Below, piece after piece: positions 10,393-19,480 of a stretch of 23,503 nt of DNA (positions are counted from its first letter, which is position 1; each line of letters starts with the position of its first letter). The notes beneath the pieces are model-generated. The model worked only from the letters and a program-made list of their open reading frames with translations. It did no database searches and was not told the DNA's origin. The position numbers and the translations under genes were made by a program. The stretch comes from Hofstenia miamia (taxonomy: Eukaryota; Xenacoelomorpha; Acoela; Hofsteniidae): contig CABFPE010001081.1 in assembly GCA_900660155.1 (NCBI GenBank), positions 64,141-87,643 on the forward strand. Direction: 5' to 3'.

Positions 10393-10730
10393 TTATTTTT
10401 CAATATAAATACTATAGCCAGCAATCGGCATATTCCATCAAATAACCAATTCTTGAAATGCATCGATGAAAAATTTTCCAGGAAGCTGGGCAAACCACTA
10501 TCTTTTCAACAAATTGATTGTAATGTTTGTCAAGTAATGCTTTCTTCAGGTATTGAATAAAACGTAATCACTTGGAGCAATATCACCATTCAAGTAAGTA
10601 TAATGAAAGACATGTCTCCTCATCAGAAACAATATTTTAAAGAATGGCTGAATCACTATGCTTATTAAGCAGTTGCAAGTCAACATAAAGTTTTATCACA
10701 ATTCTGCTTTATACCGCATCCCTACGTGAC
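10393..10730 (-). mobile_element. Mariner transposase remnant with internal deletion
   Basis: On the minus strand, starting near 10700, one reads KLYVDLQLLNKHSDSA, then the SDEET block near the first catalytic Asp, then LSLYLLE. The text jumps directly to DIAPSDYVLF near 10555-10590, the mariner signature (canonical PDLAPSDYHLF) with its Asp kept. It continues through LPGKFF and finishes with GYSIYIEK and TAA at 10393-10395, the usual mariner C-terminus. Between LYLLE and DIAPSDY roughly 90 residues expected in the family, including the second catalytic Asp, are missing, so this is an internally deleted, frame-shifted, dead copy. The N-terminal DNA-binding part is not visible upstream, where the 482-bp repeat begins. 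Confidence 0.75.
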
Positions 10731-10773
10731 AAAATGAAATGTGTGTGGATTATATGTATACCATCAAAAATCA

Positions 10774-11736
10774 CATTAAATATTTCATGTACTTAAACAA
10801 ACATGGGATCAGGTTTCAAAAGCAATTGCTTTGATTGAATTATCAAGATTCTTTCTTACCTAGCCCAAGAAATTATTGAATAAAACACGTACAATGTTCT
10901 AAATTTAGCAAGTGTCTTAAAAATTTGGTTCTTTCTACATGCTTTGTATTTATTGGCCATGTTTTCTTGAACATTGGAGGTAGATTTTTGCATGATTCAA
11001 TTGTCTAGAAGAAAATTGTATATTAAATGCAGGAAAACACTTCGTGCTCAAATCAAAATTGGGTGTAGAAATTAAATTGGTTTGATTAAAACCCATACTC
11101 CAACTCAATGTAGTAAAACACCTATCTAAGCTCAAATTTTGAAATGCACAGCAAATTTGTTCTCATCCTACATAAAGGAAATTAACGTTGCTTACAATGT
11201 CCAAGAATTCACTACCTATTGCATAAACAAATTTATAGCTTAGTGTACATATATCCATTAAATATTTCATGTACTTAAACAAACATGGGATCAGGTTTCA
11301 AAAGCAATTGCTTTGATTGAATTATCAAGATTCTTTCTTACCTAGCCCAAGAAATTATTGAATAAAACACGTACAATGTTCTAAATTTAGCAAGTGTCTT
11401 AAAAATTTGGTTCTTTCTACATGCTTTGTATTTATTGGCCATGTTTTCTTGAACATTGGAGGTAGATTTTTGCATGATTCAATTGTCTAGAAGAAAATTG
11501 TATATTAAATGCAGGAAAACACTTCGTGCTCAAATCAAAATTGGGTGTAGAAATTAAATTGGTTTGATTAAAACCCATACTCCAACTCAATGTAGTAAAA
11601 CACCTATCTAAGCTCAAATTTTGAAATGCACAGCAAATTTGTTCTCATCCTACATAAAGGAAATTAACGTTGCTTACAATGTCCAAGAATTCACTACCTA
11701 TTGCATAAACAAATTTATAGCTTAGTGTACATATAT
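10774..11736. repeat. Two-copy tandem repeat, period 482 bp, apparently identical copies
   Basis: Copy A is 10774-11255 and copy B 11256-11736, head to tail with no spacer. I saw no mismatch. Each copy contains the same 61-codon minus-strand open frame (10950-11135 and 11432-11617), which resembles no family I know and is best read as chance. No terminal inverted repeats were found, and the copies abut, so they are not a pair of LTRs. Identity this high means a very recent duplication or an assembly artefact. Confidence 0.93.
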
Positions 11737-12092
11737 ATGGTATCATAATAGTAGTTAGGAATAGAAATCATTTCATAATATTATATTTCAATACATATGA
11801 ATTAATTCTGTCCATTATAAAAACGAGAAAAATTTCGACGTAAATAGGTTTATCTATATGACCTAGCTTGAGTTGAATTTCTCCTGCAGTTGTTTTTAAC
11901 TAAATAAATTTTTAACTAAATAACTCTATTTTGACTGTGCTACAGCTACATATGAGTATATACAAAATCTACAAAATACATAAATATATAGAAATATAAA
12001 AAATGCAATGAAGTGCAAATGCACATATTTATATAAAAAGCTTCATAACATGTGTGTAATGTTTTCAGATAATCTTATAAGATTAAGGATAT
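11737..12092. other. Non-coding AT-rich gap
   Basis: Nothing recognisable was seen beyond AT-rich text with short ATATA runs near 11950-12040. Confidence 0.4.
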
Positions 12093-12333
12093 TTAACCTT
12101 AAACAGCCTGGGGATTTTTAAAAAATGTTCATGATCCTATAATTTATTCATTAATCTCTGCCACAGAAATAAGCTTTAATAAACACTTTCAACATTGTGT
12201 TAATGCATGTTCCCCAATAGACCTACCAATGCCCCAAGATTTTCAAATTGGGAAATCGGCTTGGAGAAAATTCTTTGCAAATGTTGAAAAACGGTTTGTC
12301 CTTTAAAATAGGCGCTAGGCTGTTTAAGGTTAA
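12093..12333. mobile_element. TTAA-flanked MITE (piggyBac-type), member 1
   Basis: A 17-base perfect inverted repeat, TTAACCTTAAACAGCCT at 12093-12109 and its complement at 12317-12333, bounds 233 bp of element (12097-12329) with TTAA on each side. TTAA target duplications and ends starting CC are the hallmark of the piggyBac superfamily. There is no coding capacity, so this would be a non-autonomous miniature element mobilised in trans. The interior word CCCCAATAGACCTACC is shared, with changes, with the next element. Confidence 0.75.
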
Positions 12334-12520
12334 GGGCTTTAATTTGTTTAAATATTTGTGGTATTTTATGCCCTGCGTATATTTTACTGATGCTAAGCAG
12401 AAGTTAGAATGAATAACATAATTTTTGGAAAGTATTTTTTTTAATGAATTTAGAAATGTTTTTTATTAGCTCAATATATTTTGTACATTTAAATGAAAAT
12501 TTACAGGCACCTCTTTGTAT

Positions 12521-12647
12521 TTAACCTCAAATTGAAATTTTCAACATTGCATTAAAACATGTTCTCCAATAGACCTACCCATATCTCACTATTTTCACTC
12601 TTGTTAGTAGAAAAAAACGGTTTGTACTATATGGAGTTCAAGGTTAA
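12521..12647. mobile_element. TTAA-flanked MITE, diverged member 2 of the same family
   Basis: TTAACCTCAAATTG at 12521 faces GAGTTCAAGGTTAA ending at 12647, leaving a 119-bp element between two TTAA words. The interior matches member 1: CAACATTG, ATGTTC, CCAATAGACCTACC and AAACGGTTTGT occur in the same order. It is shorter and has weaker terminal symmetry, so it is an older or internally deleted copy. Its right two thirds are copied again at 13081-13182 by the 535-bp tandem duplication. Confidence 0.6.
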
Positions 12648-13614
12648 ATCACAATTTTCGATTCTACCCTAAAAGTATCACATATTTGCAAGCACTAGAT
12701 TCAGTTAGTTTGTAATGCTTTCCCTATATTCAGAAAAAAATTTGCCAATTTTCATTCGTTTTCACAAAAATAATTTTTTAAAATTCATTGAGTTGATGCA
12801 CTAAGCCTTAAAGTAAAGCCAAATATTTTCTGTTCAAGATATTGTATGCCTTTGTCACACTCCTTAATAATAATTTGGTCAATTAAAATAAATCTTAGTT
12901 CCTTAACAGCATTTAACAATATGTACAATAACCTAGCTGCCAATTTTTAACACTTTGGAATGGGAAATGACAATGTATCATTCAAGTTGTATCTCTGAAT
13001 TGGTGTAAGAATTATCTTCTATTGGTAACTAAATTTAGCCGGATAGCAATTTTTTGTATTCTGCCATTGATAAAACAAGAATTGCATTAAAACATGTTCT
13101 CCAATAGACCTACCCATATCTCACTATTTTCACTCTTGTTAGTAGAAAAAAACGGTTTGTACTATATGGAGTTCAAGGTTAAATCACAATTTTCGATTCT
13201 ACCCTAAAAGTATCACATATTTGCAAGCACTAGATTCAGTTAGTTTGTAATGCTTTCCCTATATTCAGAAAAAAATTTGCCAATTTTCATTCGTTTTCAC
13301 AAAAATAATTTTTTAAAATTCATTGAGTTGATGCACTAAGCCTTAAAGTAAAGCCAAATATTTTCTGTTCAAGATATTGTATGCCTTTGTCACACTCCTT
13401 AATAATAATTTGGTCAATTAAAATAAATCTTAGTTCCTTAACAGCATTTAACAATATGTACAATAACCTAGCTGCCAATTTTTAACACTTTGGAATGGGA
13501 AATGACAATGTATCATTCAAGTTGTATCTCTGAATTGGTGTAAGAATTATCTTCTATTGGTAACTAAATTTAGCCGGATAGCAATTTTTTGTATTCTGCC
13601 ATTGATAAAACAAG
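12546..13614. repeat. Two-copy tandem repeat, period 535 bp, apparently identical copies
   Basis: Copy A is 12546-13080 and copy B 13081-13614. I found no mismatch by eye. The left breakpoint falls inside the second TTAA element, so copy B carries only the right part of that element and no left end. The duplication therefore happened after the element inserted and was not transposition. No open frame of interest is inside. Confidence 0.92.
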
Positions 13615-14004
13615 TTCCCTTGTAAACAATGTATATATTTCATCATCATTTAAATTAATTTTATGAGGAGAGTCATGGCATCATGTGGTTTAGAAATCAC
13701 AAAAATGATGTTTGAATTATCTTTTTCCTGATCTTTAGATTTCATATTTCAAATATTTAATAGCCTATTTCTAAGGTATCTTTTGGTAAAAAGAATGGTA
13801 ATATTGTTTTGAAGAAGTTTGAAATTTTTCCTTGTTTGCATAATACATTTCACACCAAGTGATGTTTTTTTAAAAATTTTTTTACAATAAAAGCAACGAT
13901 TTATTGGTATACATCCTAACCCTAATTGGTGGTGGTTTAAGCAAAAAAAAACGTTGAAACGCATTCAAACATGCATTTCACAAATTCAGCAGTCACCATG
14001 CTGT
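13615..14004. other. Non-coding gap
   Basis: No gene seen. A minus-strand open frame at 13749-13964 is Lys/Phe/Asn-rich and matches nothing I recognise. Confidence 0.35.
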
Positions 14005-15125
14005 AAGTGGGTCGATACTTGTGCAATATCTCCGTCACTTAAATAATTGAAAAAATATGGTAGTTTATCAATATAATAATTATAGCCCTAACACTAACCA
14101 CAACTTTAACCTTGATACTAAACCATCCCCAACAAAGGCTACCAAAAGCTTGGGTTAAGTTACCTTTACCATTATTGACTATGTTATCTTTGCCTTAAAA
14201 AATCAAAAAATGGTTAATTTTAATAGTCTAACACTTTATGATGAATTTGAAATCGTTTTATAAGTCTAATGTCTTAGTGATTCATACCATTTGAAAGCTT
14301 TCCTCATGCTCTATCAAAATATGACTATAGGCCATACACAGAATGATTACTGGCCTGCCAAACATGGAAACTCAGGTCATTTTTTTTTCTATAAATTGAT
14401 TTTTGGTTTATACAACTGGAGTTTTTTCGATTTTCCCATAGTACATTTTAAGACAATTTTGGTACTCCACTGAGACACCAATATATATCCAACACAGTTT
14501 ATATCATTCGAAATAGCTAATCTGAAGTAAAATGCTGGGGTCACTAATCGAATTTTGAAGTACTACCTGCGTGAAGATGGTCTAAGGTAAAAAATTTATT
14601 TTTTAAATTTTTAGTTTTCTTAATTGCATGGCACTAATATCTCTAATATACATCTACACCCTCAAGTCCTAGCCTGGGTTAAAAGTCAGAGAAGATTTAA
14701 ACTTTAGTTTTAAAAAAATTCCAACAAGTAAAGATAACTATCCTTGAACAAGGACAACTATTTTTGTCCTAACCAAAGTGGACTATCACAGGAAGTTTAA
14801 GTCCTAGAAATGAGCTTTTAAAAGGTTCGAGAGAAGAGGTGCTGCATATATTGAGTAAACATTGCGAAATCATATATTTAGTTAGAAAAAAAATTGTGGT
14901 TGAACCTCCAATTAGTAATATAAGAGTAGTATTCTATAATTACTATATAATACATATTGAAAATTACTGGTAGGAATTTAGAATTTGAATATTCCTACTA
15001 GCATAACACTTGGGTCATGGTAAGGCTAGAGATGTGGTGTGAGTTAAGGTTAGGGTTAAGTAGTTATTATTATGTTGATAAATTATCAATTTTTCAATTA
15101 TTTGTGTAGGGAGATAATTCAAAGT
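14005..15125. repeat. Foldback pair: inverted repeat arms of about 100 bp, about 1 kb apart
   Basis: The arm at about 14005-14115 (words AATATCTCC, AATAATTGAAAAA, TTTATCAATATAATAATTA, GCCCTAAC) matches the reverse complement of about 15020-15125 (GGTTAGGG, TTATTATTATGTTGATAAA, TTTTTCAATTATTTG, GGAGATAAT). Identity is perhaps three quarters with small gaps. The arms could be the ends of a non-autonomous DNA transposon or foldback element. The interior has no recognisable coding sequence; the open frame at 14291-14473 is not convincing. The outer limits and target duplication could not be fixed. Confidence 0.6.
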
Positions 15126-15269
15126 GCCAGTGAGTGCTCTACTGGATTTAAAAAATAATATTATTTGAGACTATTTCTTGCTGTCATGAGTTTTAGTTTG
15201 CCCCTGAAATTAGAATTAAAATTTTTTTTAAAAATTGGATTTTTCATTGAAAGAAGTTAATATATAATA

Positions 15270-16260
15270 TATTAACCACAATTGGTCACAATATCAGGGA
15301 ACACATTTACCCAAATATGGGTCCATATCGCTTGACTTCGAAATTTATTGACAGGCTTCAAGAAAATTCTTTGAAAATATTGACAAAACCGATTATATCT
15401 TAATTGATACCATTTGAAGTTTCCAATATGTTGCCAACTCTTTGCCTATCAGTTTAACAAACTATTTGCCACCCCTTATCTATTTACGATCCTCTAACAC
15501 AAGAAATGATTTTTCCACCTGCACTGGTAAAAGGAAAGTGCAGAGCACATCAACAATGGAAAAGAAGACTTCTACCAATTTATAATGGCTCTGTTATCAA
15601 TGTCAGTAACAATGATTATGAAATTTTGCAGCACTTAAACAATGTCAACCAATGGGTGGTCTATTTCCAGAAAAAAATTAGTAGAGTTTAGTTTTCTTGA
15701 TTGAGTTAATAGTTTTGCTAAATGAATAATTAGACCGCAATTGTTTAAAATATCAGGGATCAAATTTACCTAAATATGTGTCCATATCCATACCACATTG
15801 CCTCCAAATTTTTTATAGTCTTCAAGAAAATTCGTTAAAAATATTTATTAAACCGATTATATCTCTAAGGATACAATTTGCAGTTTAGGGTTAAAATATA
15901 CAAAATTCTATAAAAAATTTACTAAAATTATTAAATTGTTTAAACAACTTTTTATTAACCTTTATCTATCTACAATCCTCTAACACAAAAGGTGATTTCC
16001 TGGCATGTAATGATAGAAGAAAAGAACAGAGCTCAGCGCAATCTGAAAAGAAGTCCACCAATTTATAATGGCTGTGTTCCCATTGTCAATACAAATGATG
16101 ATTAAATTCTACAGAATTCAAGCAATGTCCACTAACAGTCTTCAACAAGTATTTTCAAATGCAAATCTGGTTAGTGTTCTACCAGGGAAACTTTGGCTCA
16201 CAATAAAAGTGCAACTTGATAATGAACTTTTCTATCTTCCGCCCAGGTGATATGTCAATG
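15270..16260. repeat. Old diverged tandem duplication, period about 460-485 bp
   Basis: Copy 1 (about 15270-15700) and copy 2 (about 15730-16170) share ordered blocks: ATATCAGGGA, ATTTACC with AAATATG and GTCCATATC, TTCAAGAAAATTC, AAACCGATTATATCT, CCTCTAACACAA and CCAATTTATAATGGCT. Copy 1 has an open frame (15506-15691) including KCRAHQQWKRRLLPIYNG. The aligned segment of copy 2, in the same frame, reads KNRAQRNLKRSPPIYNG before a stop. Similarity at residue level hints at a once-coding sequence, but no family was recognised. Confidence 0.6.
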
Positions 16261-17687
16261 CAGTTGGAGAAAACTAAAAGTATTTGATAAATAAAAAACT
16301 ATTCTATGACGATGATATTGTGAATGGCGTTGTGAATTGCATTGCGTTACAATTTTGTAAACAAAAAGTTTGGAAAAATATAGTTTGTTCATTTCACTCT
16401 CTACATAAATGTAAAAGCTAACAAATTATGAAATAAAACAAATATGTAATGTAAGTGTTATCTAGTGACTTGCAGACTTTCCATGTTTTGGTGTTAGTAA
16501 TATACACTATCATACACTGTGTATTAATAAAGTTATTCTTTTTTTGCAAGAAATATAAATTAAAAATGATTAAAATATTCTTTTTAGAAAAGTAGTTAAT
16601 ATGCCATAGTTTCATGGCAAGCATTGAGAAAAAAGTACAAATTCCAAAAACAATAAAACTTAAAACATTGCAAAAATTTAAGGTTAATTTCTTTTTTCAT
16701 GATGGTAAAATAATACTCATTTTCACACTAACTCCCATACATAGAAGCAGTAAATTGAAACACGGCATTTTGCCAAACTGCTCTTAATAACCAAGTTGCG
16801 AAGTACTGCCATGCAAAGATTCAGAATTATACAATGTCAAAAAAACAACGCACAAAAATAGAAACGTCATGCAAAGTGGGTGCCATTCAAAGCTAACAAC
16901 CCAATACAATTGTTAAATGTGTTAAAACTTGTAATAATGCGCATAAACACATACACAAATTAAAATACACAAAAACCAAAACATAATATAATAAAAACAA
17001 AAAGTAATACAAACAAGACCCCACACAAATTACTAAAAACACATAAAAACAAAAGAGCCATAGCATGCTAAAAATAAGAAAATGAAATAAGAATATACAA
17101 TAAAGTATTAGTTCGATTTAAGTGCATTAATACCTTCCTTTCTCAATTTTTGAAAGTTCATACTTCTATTGTCATGAATTTTTCAATTTGGCCACTGTCT
17201 ATAATGAATATCTTAACAAATTATTCAGTTCTTACCAATATTGAAGTAGTAGATTCATTTTGGGTAAGCTATTTTTACATTTTAAGTGAATACCACTAGC
17301 CTTGTTTCATTTGATTACAAATTTTTTGAAAATTATTTAAGGTTTTTATGTGTTTAATGCCTTTGCTAATCAAAATGTGTACTAGAATTATTAAAAATAT
17401 TTTTTTAAAGGGAAATTATTTCTATTCAAAGTTAATATTGAAAGGATCATGGAGAAAGTATATTCCAAAAACAACAAAATTTTAAACTCCTGTATTCATG
17501 CCCATGGATGAGAGTTGGAAGTGAATCAGTATTTTCTGACCCAACCCAGTGCAACCCAGAATTTTAATTCCAGAATTATTTGGCCCAACCCAGACCCTGT
17601 CATAAAATTTTATCCAATACTTATTCATAGTTTACCAAATTTTTAATTTATATATATATATATATATATATATAAGTGCATATATAA

Positions 17688-17734
<47 letters not shown>

Positions 17735-18363
17735 ATCAATTATGATAAAATATTTCCGATCCAGACATTAACCCAGCTCAAAATTTATAAAACTCGGTTG
17801 ACCAAAACATTGGCATCATTTTGATTGTATGACTGAGAAGATATTGAATTCAGATTTTATTTCAAAAATTTTCAATCTCTAATTACGATTTTGAAATGTC
17901 TAATTAGATTGTTCGGCTAAAATCCGGTCTTCCTACTTGAATATTGCAATATATATATTATACATGTATATTTCAATTCACAGAAAGAATCACATTAAAG
18001 AAATATATAATTCAGTTTATCTTTTGTACCATTGATTGCAGTAAATAAATTGCTTTAGTTTATTAAAATATTAGACTTATAAATTTAGATACACACATAA
18101 ATTAAGGAGAGCAAGATTAACAATGTGCAACACCTGTTATGATAAAAATTGACACTTTTCAAATTCCAAATGGATTTTTTGTGTATAGAAAGAATTCTAG
18201 TTTCATGGCAGGTCCATAGCACGCCGAAAAATTTATAGTAGTCAAAGCAAAGCAATGCAAAGTCATTGTTTAAGATTATTAAAATTTTTGGTACTTTTAT
18301 TTTGCATTGGTATTAATGAAATTATAGTAAAATTTCTTAAAAAAATATATATATACAAGCAAT
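16261..18363. other. Non-coding AT-rich region
   Basis: No gene supported. A stretch at about 16941-17060 is made almost only of A and C on this strand, with some T. Near 17538-17610 there are repeated CCCAACCCAG-like words. The open frame at 16418-16624 on the minus strand is low complexity. Confidence 0.5.
17648..17732. repeat. TA dinucleotide microsatellite
   Basis: A long run of TA repeats is interrupted once by a short AAGTGCATATATAAG segment. This is a typical slippage-prone simple repeat. Confidence 0.98.
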
Positions 18364-18366
18364 TTA

Positions 18367-18561
18367 CACTAAAACATGCAATTTTTTTAATGCCAAGCAG
18401 AGGCACTCATTTATTTTAAACAGTTTTTCCTTATTTCTGTTTGTTGGAGTTGCTCTAACTATTTCCACTTCTGTTTTATTGTAGTAATCGAATGTTCTTA
18501 GCACATTAAGAAGTTGACCAGCAGCCGATATCTTGGAACATTCTTGCGTGTGTTTCTTCCA
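18367..18561 (-). other. Unrecognised open frame, possible exon or decayed gene
   Basis: A 65-codon minus-strand frame lies between an upstream in-frame TAG (18562-18564) and a TAA at 18364-18366. It has no internal stop and no Met start. The product is balanced in composition, unlike the surrounding AT-driven text: it begins WKKHTQECSKISAAGQ and has NVLRTFDYYNKTEVEIV in the middle. The base pair AG just before the first codon could serve as a splice acceptor, which would make this a terminal exon. I do not recognise the family. It lies downstream of receptor gene B on the same strand, but that gene already ends in its own stop. It may be a fragment of a mobile element or simply chance. Confidence 0.25.
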
Positions 18562-18564
18562 CTA

Positions 18565-19193
18565 TTTCCATCCAACAATGAAGTTATGACCAATAATCAT
18601 TGTTCATTGAGCTGTGGATGAAATTTGAAATATGAAAAAGAAGATTAACATATTAAAAACGTTATCATTTTATTATTGTTATTGATCTAAGCTGAATTTT
18701 TCCGAAAAAAAATCGAATTTCGTTTATTTCAAAACGGATCCGGTTGATTTTTTTTTGCATTAGAAACAATACAAGTCACTCACTTGTATTACTCTATGCC
18801 ACCTAACTATGAGTCAATTGCCACTTTGCCAAAATAGGCAAAATGCTTGCTTGTTGCACCAAAAATAATGAATACCATTGCCATAGATTAACAAATTTTC
18901 TACTACGATATTTGCACAGTCGTGTCTAACATCATTTTCTTTAAGAATATTTTTACCTGCCTATATCATTTGAATTTACACTTAACATGGAATGTCTTAT
19001 TTTGCATGAGATAGATAACCTAATTGTATTCTCCATTAAAAATCTAAAGTAATTCTAAAGGCTAACCTATAAATTAATCTCCAAAAATTATCATATCACA
19101 ATAGCATACATACAGCAATTTGAAATAATGTTTTAACGCATATACAACTTTTACGAAATTTTTATCGTTCGGTTTAAAGATACAGCATCAGGG
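18565..19193. other. 3' flank of GPCR gene B, non-coding
   Basis: No coding sequence seen. It should include the 3' untranslated region of gene B on the minus strand. No strong poly(A) signal was placed. Confidence 0.4.
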
Positions 19194-19480
19194 TCAGAGT
19201 AATTTCCAATTTAAAATACGCAACATCGCATTTCGAAATTCAGAATTCGCAAGTGGATATACGAAGAAGTTAACAACCAAGTTAGTCAATATGAAAATCG
19301 TTGTGATTTCCTGATATATACTGCTGAAGTCCCATAGTGGTTTGTTAAGAATACTTCTGACCAAATAAAAATGAGCTTGATTGGGAAAAGTGGTCACAAT
19401 AAATATAACCGTGACGACAAATAACATGCGAGTGGTATTAGTCTTAGCTTTGGTGACAACCGCGCTTGCTTTGGATTTGC
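19194..19480 (-). CDS. GPCR gene B exon 3 (TM6, TM7, C-tail)
   Basis: Preceded on the minus strand by gtttag (acceptor at 19481-19482). The first two bases complete a Gly codon, then KSKASAVVTKAKTNTTRMLF. It is 287 nt, three more than the gene A exon, and ends in TGA at 19194-19196. Confidence 0.85.

Noticed and set aside
10950-11617. Identical 61-codon minus-strand open frames at 10950-11135 and 11432-11617 as a duplicated gene
   Set aside because: They are the same chance frame carried by the 482-bp tandem repeat. The composition is not gene-like and no family is recognisable.
10774-13614. The 482-bp and 535-bp direct repeats as paired LTRs of a retroelement
   Set aside because: In each case the two copies touch with no internal region between them, and no retroelement coding or primer-binding sequence was seen.
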